The translations under genes were made by a program, and so were the position numbers. From positions 186,001 to 250,000 of the forward strand of contig JAUHWL010000001.1 of the NCBI GenBank assembly GCA_030424545.1: DNA of 64,000 nt. The letters are read 5' to 3'. Of this stretch, positions 8,396 through 15,694 are shown piece after piece. How positions within the stretch are numbered: the stretch's first letter is position 1; each line of letters starts with the position of its first letter. The notes under the pieces were generated by a model. The model worked only from the letters and a program-made list of their open reading frames with translations, made no database searches and was not told the DNA's origin. This DNA is from Bacteroidia bacterium (lineage in GTDB: Bacteria > Bacteroidota > Bacteroidia > Flavobacteriales > Schleiferiaceae).

Positions 8396-9925
8396 TTAAA
8401 TCTCAAACTTTATGCCTTGCGCTAATGGCAAAGTCTTTCCGTAATTAATGGTGTTTGTTTGTCTGCGCATATATGCTTTCCAAGCGTCTGAACCACTTTC
8501 GCGGCCACCGCCTGTTTCTTTTTCGCCACCAAATGCACCGCCTATTTCGGCACCGCTGGTACCAATGTTAATGTTGGCAATGCCGCAATCGCTGCCCGTA
8601 GCAGAAATAAAGGTGTGCGCGTCTTGTAAGTTATTGGTCATGATGGCTGAGCTTAAACCTTGCTTTACACCATTCTGAATGGCGATAGCGTTATACACAT
8701 CTCCACTGTATTTCATGATGTATAAAATAGGAGCAAACGTTTCGTCTTGCACAATCTGATACGAATTGTCTGCTTCAGCGATAGCCGGTTTTACATAGCA
8801 ACCGCTTTCATAACCTTCGCCAGAAAGCACGCCACCCTCAACCAAAATGTTGCCTCCTTCTGCTACAACTTTTTCTAATGCCGCACTATACATGTTTACC
8901 GCGTCTTTGTCAATTAGCGGACCTACGTGGTTGTTTTCATCTAGCGGATTACCAATGCGCAATTGTTTGTATGCACTTACCAACGCGTCTTTTACACGGT
9001 CGTAAATACTTTCGTGGATGATGAGTCTGCGGGTACTAGTGCAGCGCTGGCCACAGGTGCCCACCGCGCCAAACACAGCTCCGGTAATCGTCATTTTTAA
9101 GTCGGCATCTGGCGTGATGATGATGGCGTTGTTGCCACCCAACTCTAAAATAGTTTTGCCCAAACGTTTGGCAACCTCCGTACCGACAATTTTACCCATG
9201 CGGATAGAACCAGTTGCTGAAACAAGTGGAATACGCGTGTCTTTGGTCATCATTTCGCCCACCTCATAGTTGCCCGTAACAATACCAGAAATACCTTCTG
9301 GCAGGTTGTTGGCGGCAGCTACTTCATTCCAAATATTTTGGCAGGCAATACCACAAAGTGGAGCCTTTTCGCTGGGTTTCCACACACAAACATCTCCTGC
9401 AACCCAAGCCAAAGCGGTATTCCAGCACCAAACTGCCACCGGAAAGTTAAAGGCAGATATAATGCCTACTACGCCCAATGGGTGCCATTGTTCTTGCATG
9501 TGATGAAGACTGCGCTCGCTCTTAATAGTTAAGCCGTGAAGCTGGCGTGAAAGCCCAACCGCAAAATCGCAGATGTCAATCATTTCTTGCACTTCGCCCC
9601 AGCCTTCTTGCAGGCTTTTGCCCATTTCATAAGAAACAAGTTTGCCGAGCGCATCTTTTTTCTCACGTAATTTTTCACCAAACTGGCGAACAATTTCTCC
9701 TCGTAAGGGAGCCGGTTTTTGGCGCCATTCTAAAAAAGCAGATTGTGCCGAAACCATCACTTTTTCATAATCGCTTTTTGTGCTAGCACGCACAGTACCA
9801 ATTAACTTTCCGTTTACTGGTGAGTATGATTCTATAAGATCGCCCGAAGCAAAAAAGTTTTTGCCGGTGCTAGAGCCGTTATTTTCAGGTTGTACCCCTA
9901 ATTCTTTTAAAAATGTTAAATCCAT
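8396..9925 (-). CDS. Aldehyde dehydrogenase, ALDH7 / aminoadipate-semialdehyde type
   Basis: A 509-residue NAD(P)-dependent aldehyde dehydrogenase. The start chosen is the ATG at 9925 (MDLTFLKELGV); the frame is open 13 codons further but that leader is not family-like. The catalytic pair is visible as Glu in ELGGNNAIIITPDADL and Cys in GTCGQRCTSTRR; the cofactor-binding region has ISAFNFPVAVWCWN and WKPSEKAPL. The ELGGNNA wording and the GAEIGGAFGGEKETGGGRESGSDAWK C-terminal region are those of ALDH7 (alpha-aminoadipic semialdehyde / piperideine-6-carboxylate dehydrogenase) of lysine catabolism. A TACCTTTG element (minus strand, 9962-9969) lies about 37 bp upstream. No other lysine-catabolic gene is adjacent, so the substrate is inferred from family resemblance. 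Confidence 0.85.
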   Translation of the reverse strand: MDLTFLKELGVQPENNGSSTGKNFFASGDLIESYSPVNGKLIGTVRASTKSDYEKVMVSAQSAFLEWRQKPAPLRGEIVRQFGEKLREKKDALGKLVSYEMGKSLQEGWGEVQEMIDICDFAVGLSRQLHGLTIKSERSLHHMQEQWHPLGVVGIISAFNFPVAVWCWNTALAWVAGDVCVWKPSEKAPLCGIACQNIWNEVAAANNLPEGISGIVTGNYEVGEMMTKDTRIPLVSATGSIRMGKIVGTEVAKRLGKTILELGGNNAIIITPDADLKMTITGAVFGAVGTCGQRCTSTRRLIIHESIYDRVKDALVSAYKQLRIGNPLDENNHVGPLIDKDAVNMYSAALEKVVAEGGNILVEGGVLSGEGYESGCYVKPAIAEADNSYQIVQDETFAPILYIMKYSGDVYNAIAIQNGVKQGLSSAIMTNNLQDAHTFISATGSDCGIANINIGTSGAEIGGAFGGEKETGGGRESGSDAWKAYMRRQTNTINYGKTLPLAQGIKFEI

Positions 9926-9961
9926 AACAATATTTATTGAAGCTGTTTTTTTTGAGAGTGT

Positions 9962-9969
9962 CAAAGGTA
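9962..9969 (-). promoter_or_regulatory. Bacteroidota -7 element (TACCTTTG)
   Basis: The minus strand reads TACCTTTG, matching TAnnTTTG, about 37 bp upstream of the ALDH start at 9925. No well-spaced upstream TTG was found, so this is the -7 part only. Confidence 0.45.
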
Positions 9970-10040
9970 ACTTTTGGCATGAGGATTAAAAATAAATCGA
10001 ATCGAAATATAAGCGACATGTTTTGTCGCAACACCCTTTT

Positions 10041-11180
10041 ATGTTTGATAAAAATTATAACAACATGGATGAAATTGGCAATTTTAGAACAGAGCTTTTT
10101 AGGACTGAAGAGAGAAGCGGCTTTACTTCAAAAGGTTCTATCGATTTAATTTACCCGACATTAAACGGTCATCATTTAAACGAGTATAGACTTTTTACTT
10201 TTCTTTATGGAACCATTCCGCACAAAATTTCTGAAACGAAGATTGAAGTTGAAAATGCGCGACTTTGGTTTTTAGACAAATACCCCCACTTAATTACAAA
10301 CACCTTTTACAACGAGCGTTGCTTTGGACAAAACAAAACTGCCAAAAAAGATGATTGTCTTTATACACTTAATCCAGATTTGCTTGTGTACTTTGACACC
10401 CAACAGCACATCGTTCGTTATCTTTTTAGAAAAACAGATGAAGCCTTTGTCAGGAAGTTGGTAGATGAGCTGAATATGTTTAAAGAGCCGATAACTGAAG
10501 AAGCGAAAATATATTTACTCGTTTTTAAAGGGGATTATTTTGATGTTGAAAAATTTAAATTAAAGGAACCAGAATTTAATATATCTGATAATTATAATGA
10601 CGATTTTAGCCCAATTCATAACCTCATTCACAAAAGACTAAACAAAGAAAACGACAAAGGTATAGTGCTTCTTCATGGTGAACCAGGAACAGGAAAAACA
10701 TCATATATCCGTTATTTGACTTCTGTTCTTAAAAAGAAAGTCATCTTCTTTCCACCCAACCTAGCTGACAATATTACCCATCCCAATCTCATTTCCTTGT
10801 TGATTGAAAACCCAAATTCAATTTTGATCATTGAAGATGCCGAGAATATTTTGTTAGATAGAAATTTCAATGACCGAAGTGCGGTTTCGGCATTACTCAA
10901 TTTATCCGATGGGTTGTTATCCGATTGCTTGAATATTCAGCTCATCTGCACATTCAATACAGATTTGGCCAAAATAGATTCGGCCTTGCTGCGAAAAGGT
11001 AGGTTGATTGCTTCCTATAAGTTTGACTTATTAGCAAGAGAAAAAGCACAGGTATTATCAGAAAAATTGGGCTTTACAAATTATATTGTGGAGCCCATGC
11101 GATTGACTGATATCTACAACCAACAAGAAATTCAGCAGACGGCTGAGACTAAGAGACACATTGGATTTAAACTGAATTAA
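10041..11180 (+). CDS. BCS1-like AAA family ATPase
   Basis: A 379-residue ATPase, taking the ATG at 10041 (a second ATG lies at 10065; a TTG at 10023 is also in frame). The N-terminal half (about 1-175) has no recognisable domain. The C-terminal half is an AAA ATPase: Walker A GEPGTGKT at about 213-220, Walker B ILIIEDAEN at about 262-270, then NLSDGLLSD and a LLRKGRL arginine-finger segment, most like BCS1-type AAA proteins. It is first in a same-strand run of six reading frames (10041-14277), with only 6 bp before the DUF262 gene. AAA ATPases next to GmrSD-like nucleases and WYL regulators are typical of defence islands; the actual role here is inference. Confidence 0.75.
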   Translation: MFDKNYNNMDEIGNFRTELFRTEERSGFTSKGSIDLIYPTLNGHHLNEYRLFTFLYGTIPHKISETKIEVENARLWFLDKYPHLITNTFYNERCFGQNKTAKKDDCLYTLNPDLLVYFDTQQHIVRYLFRKTDEAFVRKLVDELNMFKEPITEEAKIYLLVFKGDYFDVEKFKLKEPEFNISDNYNDDFSPIHNLIHKRLNKENDKGIVLLHGEPGTGKTSYIRYLTSVLKKKVIFFPPNLADNITHPNLISLLIENPNSILIIEDAENILLDRNFNDRSAVSALLNLSDGLLSDCLNIQLICTFNTDLAKIDSALLRKGRLIASYKFDLLAREKAQVLSEKLGFTNYIVEPMRLTDIYNQQEIQQTAETKRHIGFKLN

Positions 11181-11186
11181 GGAAAT

Positions 11187-12234
11187 ATGGAAGCATCAAC
11201 TACTATAAAACAAATGTTAGCAGGAAATCGAATTTTTGTGCCAACATACCAAAGAGCCTATTCTTGGGACACCGAACTTGAGAAATCAAATTTACCCAAA
11301 CAGATAAACGTATTCCTATCTGACTTGGAAGACTACAATCGAAGCACCACAAAATCAAAATATTACTTCGGACACTTTCTATTTGAAGAACAAGCAGATA
11401 ATAAATTTGGAGTTATTGATGGTCAGCAAAGAATGACAACCATAGTTATCTTTCTTTCAGCCCTGTTTAAAAAGCTCGAATCAATTCGCCAATTAACAGA
11501 ATACGAAGAAGTTTCAAAACCATTCACTGATTACACTTGGTGGAATCGGTATTGCAATGCCGTTTATCATTAAAGCATACAAATTTGGACTGTCTATTAA
11601 CCAAATCAATCAGCTATGTAATAAATTGGAATCAATGGTATTACGTCATAGACTGATTGGAACGAGAGCAGACATTACATCTCGACTAAATGGCGTTTAC
11701 AAAGACTTCACAAATAAAAATCCAGATATTCAACCAATAGTTGACAGAATCGAATGGATGAAAAATGTATCGTCAGACTCTTGGTGGTGGGCGTATTGGA
11801 ATAACAATGAATTGGCACGTTCAATTCAAGGTGGCTTAAATCACAGTATCGTAAAGTATCTACTTTGGAAATATGAAAACCATTTAGAAGGTCAAGGAAA
11901 AAGCGGTTACACACCAACACGTTTCGACAAAATTATTAGTCCTGAATTAGAACATATCGCACCTCAGACCGAAAATCCTGAAACAGGTTACGACAGCTAT
12001 GACGAAGAATTTAGAAATCAATTCATAAACTGCTTAGGCAACTACCTTTTACTATCCAAATCTCATAATTGCTCGGTCGGAAATAAACCGTTCAAAGACA
12101 AGCGAGACAGTTACACTCATTTGGAACAGCAAAGAGAAATTCAAAAATTGACATCTGAAAATCAAACTTGGACAAGAGACCTAATCCAATGGAGAAAAGA
12201 CAAGCTAATTAAATTTATACTGAACAAAATCTAG
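11187..12234 (+). pseudogene. DUF262/DUF1524 (GmrSD-like) nuclease, split and shortened
   Basis: Two overlapping reading frames make up one broken gene. The first (11187-11573) holds the DUF262 N-terminus, with PTYQRAYSWD and the IDGQQRMTT motif, a ParB-like NTP-handling site. The second (frame open from before 11557 to 12234) holds the end of DUF262 and the DUF1524 HNH-like part, with LEHIAPQ and LGNYLLLSKSHNCSVGNKPF. In GmrSD-type (type IV restriction) proteins these parts are one chain of about 550-600 residues; here the two halves total only about 350, so roughly 200 residues of the middle are missing as well as the frame being shifted. The join lies near 11500-11560. It could be decayed, or, less likely, two subunits working in trans. 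Confidence 0.7.
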
Positions 12235-12255
12235 GGTAAATACTAATCTCAAGGA

Positions 12256-12963
12256 ATGGAAATTAAAAGAAAATTAAACAAGCTAGACATTTACAAACGT
12301 TTTAACTTCATGAAACCGTTTATCGGTAAATTCTATAAGGCCAGCAATATCAAGCTTTTGATGATTGGGGAAAGTCATTATCTACCAGAAGCAGACAAAG
12401 CCGAAAGATATAGAGAAACGTGGTATAGCGCACCCGGTATTGCGGATAATCTCTCAGAAAAGGCTAAAAAATGGGTGACACCAAGGTACATAATCGGTGA
12501 GGATTTTATGGAAAACCCCACTAATAAGCCATTTTCTATTTATAAGAATACCGCAGAATGTTTGCGAGATGTGCATCAGTTATCGAATGTTCCAGAAGCT
12601 ATTAATCATTTGAGTTACTACAATTACTTTTTACGACCAGCAGAAGTAACTGGCAAGAGTATTCGGGCTCACTCAAAAGATAAAATACTAGCGTATGAAC
12701 ATTTTTTAAACCTGCTTGAAATACTTCAACCCAAGAAGGTGGTATTTGTAAGCACCTTAGCGTTTAATAGTTTCAAAAAGCAACACAACAGTCATCGATC
12801 AAAAGAAGGGTTCGTTATACCAAAATCAATGAAGAATACTTTAATAACACGAACTTGTCACCCAGGGTCTGCCTGGTGGAATAAAAAAAGTAAAAAGTAT
12901 GCCTTTGCTGGTAGCGGCCCAATCACTGGAAAGGAACGATTTATTAAGATTATACAATACTAA
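12256..12963 (+). CDS. Uracil-DNA-glycosylase-like protein
   Basis: A 235-residue protein with no signal peptide or membrane segment. LLMIGESHYLPE (about residues 35-46) and TCHPGSAWWNKK (about 199-210) sit where the two active-site motifs (GE/GQDPYH-like and HPSP-like) of the uracil-DNA glycosylase fold are found, and KKVVFVSTLAFNSF fits the strand between them. This resembles distant UDG-superfamily proteins annotated in Bacteroidota, but the catalytic residues are not conserved well enough to claim base excision. It lies between the broken GmrSD-like gene and a GTG-started small gene in the same transcriptional direction. Confidence 0.5.
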   Translation: MEIKRKLNKLDIYKRFNFMKPFIGKFYKASNIKLLMIGESHYLPEADKAERYRETWYSAPGIADNLSEKAKKWVTPRYIIGEDFMENPTNKPFSIYKNTAECLRDVHQLSNVPEAINHLSYYNYFLRPAEVTGKSIRAHSKDKILAYEHFLNLLEILQPKKVVFVSTLAFNSFKKQHNSHRSKEGFVIPKSMKNTLITRTCHPGSAWWNKKSKKYAFAGSGPITGKERFIKIIQY

Positions 12964-12967
12964 TCAC

Positions 12968-13360
12968 GTGACTTATAACGCATACAGCCTTGGTTCCCAA
13001 TGGCAGTTCCTCAGTCCATATTGGCACTTTGAAGAAGAGCCAGTTACAAGAGGTTTGGTCTGGTGTCTAAAAGATTTCGGATGTGAAGGTCTGCATTTAC
13101 GTTGTTCAAATGGCATATTCGAAATTATTAGCGAAAAGTCTTGGGGTTTTGTGCAAGAAGAATTAGCCGGGCATATTGAAATGCACCTTTGGTGCAAAAA
13201 ACAGAGTAGTTCAATAGACGATTCTCGGTTTAAATCTATCCAAATAGAGTTAAACGAAGCGAGTGTGGGATTGAATAAGCTGGTTAGTTCAATTACTCAA
13301 AACGAGGAACTAACGCAACTTTTTTATAGGATTAACGAACAGATTAACGCAATTCACTAA
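12968..13360 (+). CDS. Hypothetical protein of accessory block
   Basis: A 130-residue protein I do not recognise. The frame is open from 12899, but that would overlap the previous gene by 65 bp; GTG at 12968, 4 bp after the upstream stop, is the better start (V/M-TYNAYSLGSQW). The N-terminal half is Trp/Cys-rich (PYWHFEEEP, GLVWCLKDFGCEGLHLRC); the C-terminal 40 residues are helical. Its stop codon overlaps the ATG of the WYL regulator (TAATG), so the two are almost certainly translated together, which links it to the regulator rather than to housekeeping functions. Confidence 0.55.
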   Translation: MTYNAYSLGSQWQFLSPYWHFEEEPVTRGLVWCLKDFGCEGLHLRCSNGIFEIISEKSWGFVQEELAGHIEMHLWCKKQSSSIDDSRFKSIQIELNEASVGLNKLVSSITQNEELTQLFYRINEQINAIH

Positions 13361-14277
13361 TGCCAAACACAACGCCTCTCTTTAGGCAAAAAGCTATTTT
13401 AGCGTTCATTAGAAGAAAGCCGTTTTCAACCTTTGAAGAAATTGAAAACTATGTAAACCAAAAGCTTGAAGAACAATATTTTGTAGACGATAAAACAAAA
13501 GCGGGGTTTACAAAACGAACTTTTCAGCGGGACTTAAAAGACATCGCTCAAATCTTTGGCAAAGAGGTTAAGTATGATAAAAAAGAGAAAGGCTACCACA
13601 TTGAATCTGACGTAGGAGATTTTGCACTTGAGCAATTAATGTCAGCTTTTGATGTAATTAACGCCATAAAACTTTCAAAAAACATCGCGCCATTATTTTT
13701 TTTAGAAGATAAAAAACCAGGAGGAACAGAACATCTATTTGGCATTCTTCATGCCATTCAAAGAAAATTGTTTCTTGAATTTGAGCATAAAAAATTCTGG
13801 AAAGATCATACGACCAACAGAAAAGTAAAACCATTAGCAATTAAAGAATATCGTCATCGATGGTATCTTGTGGCGCAAGACGAAAAAGATGGTGTGGTTA
13901 AAACATTTGGGCTAGATCGCGTCTCAAATCTTCATGTATCCAGCCAAACGTTTAAGGTAGGGCCTGAGGTTGATCTTGTTAAAAAGTTTCAGCATTATTA
14001 TGGGATTATTGGCTCAGATGATGAAGCACCTACAGAAGTTATGCTCGCTTTTACGTCCTTTCAGGCGAAGTATGTAAAATCTTTGCCCCTTCACTCTTCA
14101 CAAAAAATCGTTTTAGAAAATCCAGAAGAAACACAAATTTCGCTGTGTATTTTTCCAACGCACGATTTTATTATGGAGCTACTTTCTTTTGGCGCAGAAG
14201 TAAAGGTTTTGGAACCTGAGTGGTTGGCAAAAGAATTAGCCGAGCGACACCAAAAAGCGTTTTTAAAAAACATGTGA
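13360..14277 (+). CDS. WYL-domain transcriptional regulator
   Basis: A 305-residue regulator with the usual three-part layout: an N-terminal winged helix-turn-helix (about 1-85, with FTKRTFQRDLKDIAQIFG as the recognition region), a WYL domain (about 140-215, with HRWYLVAQDEKDGVVKTFGLDRV) and a C-terminal WCX-type dimerisation domain (about 225-300). WYL domains sense ligands, often nucleic acids or nucleotides, and the CapW/BrxR members repress phage-defence operons. Translationally coupled to the gene before it through TAATG. Being last in the block is unusual for a self-regulating repressor, but co-location with an AAA ATPase and a DUF262 gene fits a defence setting. Confidence 0.85.
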   Translation: MPNTTPLFRQKAILAFIRRKPFSTFEEIENYVNQKLEEQYFVDDKTKAGFTKRTFQRDLKDIAQIFGKEVKYDKKEKGYHIESDVGDFALEQLMSAFDVINAIKLSKNIAPLFFLEDKKPGGTEHLFGILHAIQRKLFLEFEHKKFWKDHTTNRKVKPLAIKEYRHRWYLVAQDEKDGVVKTFGLDRVSNLHVSSQTFKVGPEVDLVKKFQHYYGIIGSDDEAPTEVMLAFTSFQAKYVKSLPLHSSQKIVLENPEETQISLCIFPTHDFIMELLSFGAEVKVLEPEWLAKELAERHQKAFLKNM

Positions 14278-14437
14278 TAAAAAGGAAGGCTCTTTAGTTT
14301 CTACTGAGAATTACAGCGTTTTTGATGAAATTTTTCCTAACACACACCAGGCATTATTTTAACATAGACAAAAGTCTGGCAAGTACCTTTTTAAACAAAA
14401 ACCCTAACAGTACCTAAATTCGTACAGTCAGGGTAAA

Positions 14438-14486
14438 ATTCAACATTCAACATTCAACATTCAACTTTCAACATTCAACTTTCAAC
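14438..14486. repeat. Tandem heptamer array (ATTCAAC/TTTCAAC)
   Basis: Seven contiguous 7-bp units: four ATTCAAC, then TTTCAAC, ATTCAAC, TTTCAAC, followed by a degenerate CTTCACC. The reverse complement of the unit matches the degenerate repeats at 3077-3104. No spacers, so this is not a CRISPR array. Confidence 0.85.
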
Positions 14487-14501
14487 CTTCACCCCAACGT
14501 G

Positions 14502-14509
14502 TACCTTTG
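14502..14509 (+). promoter_or_regulatory. Bacteroidota -7 element (TACCTTTG)
   Basis: Matches TAnnTTTG, 37 bp before the ATG at 14546. The -33 position falls in the heptamer array and has no TTG. Confidence 0.4.
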
Positions 14510-14545
14510 TTTTTAGAATTCACATCAATTTTAAGCAGAAAAATC

Positions 14546-14686
14546 ATGCACAACATTTTACTTTATTTACTCATAATCATTGCTTTGGTGATGATTTTTT
14601 TAGGCATTAAAGCAAGTATGCTACCGCCTGCACTTACAGGAGTTGGCTTTTTGGTAATTGCCGCAATGCGCTACAAAAAAGGTTAG
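14546..14686 (+). CDS. 46-residue two-helix membrane protein
   Basis: A small gene of 46 codons plus stop, with two hydrophobic helices (about residues 4-20 and 27-41) separated by KASMLPPALTG and a basic RYKKG tail. No family name is known to me, but the Pro/Gly turn and clean helices look like a real inner-membrane microprotein. A -7 promoter element lies 37 bp upstream. The downstream kinase-like gene starts 13 bp after its stop, so the two are probably co-transcribed. Confidence 0.6.
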   Translation: MHNILLYLLIIIALVMIFLGIKASMLPPALTGVGFLVIAAMRYKKG

Positions 14687-14699
14687 CATTTTTGCGCAA

Positions 14700-15677
14700 A
14701 TGGAAAATAATCTCAATCTATACCTAGAGGAAATTAAATCAAAATTAGGCGCAACATCTGTAGATGATGTAGAAAAGCTGCAAGCGCTCTGGAGCAATTA
14801 TGGCGGTATTTACCGGTTGCATCTTAGCGGTGCAAAATGGTCTTCAGTCATTTTAAAATGTATCGACTTTCAATCTTCCAAAACTCACCCGCGGGGCTGG
14901 GCTACCAATCGCTCGCATCAACGCAAAATAGAGTCGTACAAAATAGAAACCCATTTTTACAAACAGTTTGCTGCTACTTTAAGCAGTAAAACCAAAGTGC
15001 CAACGTTGCTATTTGCCGAAAAAAAACAGCAAAACCAATTGTTGGTTTTAGAAGATTTGTCAGTTGAGTTTCCAGCTCTAAAACAGTGCTGCACCCTTGG
15101 CGAGGCCAAAGTTGTGGTGGAGTGGCTGGCGCGGTTTCACGCCACCTTTTTGGGCTTTACACCAAACGGGCTGTGGCCCGTGGGTAGCTATTGGCATTTG
15201 GCAACGCGCCCAGATGAGTGGAAAGCTATGCAAGATTCTCCGCTTAAAACGCACGCCCAAAATATTGATGAAGCACTGAACAGCGCAACATTTAAAACCA
15301 TTATTCATGGCGATGCCAAGGTGGCTAACTTTTGTTTTAGCGAAAACGGAATGCACGTTGCTGCGGTAGATTTTCAGTACGTGGGTGGGGGCGTTGGTGT
15401 AAAAGATTTAGCCTATTTCTTAGGAAGCTGTTTTACAGAAGAAGAATGTGCGCTGTATGAAAAAGAGCTTGTGACGATTTATTTCTCAACCTTAAAACAA
15501 GCACTTACGGATTATAACTCAACCCAAAAAACAGCTTTAGAAGCCGAGTGGAGAACATTGTATCCGCTGGCTTGGGCCGATTTTAACCGTTTTTTGTTGG
15601 GTTGGCTACCGGGTCACCATAAACTACACGCCTTTGCGCTGGCAAAAAACCAAGAGGCAATAAAGCTAATCCATTAG
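14700..15677 (+). CDS. Phosphotransferase (APH / EcKL-like)
   Basis: A 325-residue kinase-fold protein. The start chosen is the ATG at 14700 (MENNLNLYLEE); the frame is open to 14658 but overlaps the small membrane gene. The catalytic loop IIHGDAKVANFCF matches HGDxxxxN of aminoglycoside phosphotransferase-fold enzymes, with AAVDFQYVGGGVGVKDLAYFLGSC as the metal-binding VDFQ segment. The VKDLAYFLGSC wording is closer to ecdysteroid-kinase-like/DUF1679 proteins than to antibiotic kinases. It likely phosphorylates a small metabolite; the substrate is not predictable. It ends 17 bp before the convergent DUF4139 gene. Confidence 0.75.
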   Translation: MENNLNLYLEEIKSKLGATSVDDVEKLQALWSNYGGIYRLHLSGAKWSSVILKCIDFQSSKTHPRGWATNRSHQRKIESYKIETHFYKQFAATLSSKTKVPTLLFAEKKQQNQLLVLEDLSVEFPALKQCCTLGEAKVVVEWLARFHATFLGFTPNGLWPVGSYWHLATRPDEWKAMQDSPLKTHAQNIDEALNSATFKTIIHGDAKVANFCFSENGMHVAAVDFQYVGGGVGVKDLAYFLGSCFTEEECALYEKELVTIYFSTLKQALTDYNSTQKTALEAEWRTLYPLAWADFNRFLLGWLPGHHKLHAFALAKNQEAIKLIH

Positions 15678-15694
15678 TTTACCATTGTGCCTTT

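Larger units (their letters stand above)
14278..14545. other. Intergenic region with heptamer array and -7 element
   Basis: About 270 bp without a supported gene. It contains the heptamer repeat array (14438-14486) and TACCTTTG at 14502-14509, a TAnnTTTG promoter element 37 bp upstream of the small membrane gene. Nothing else is evident. Confidence 0.5.

Noticed and set aside
12899-12967. Upstream extension of the small gene in the accessory block
   Set aside because: It would overlap the preceding gene by 65 bp in another frame; GTG at 12968 right after the upstream stop is a better start.
14438-14486. Possible CRISPR array
   Set aside because: Seven contiguous 7-bp units with no spacers and no cas genes in the window; it is a simple tandem repeat.
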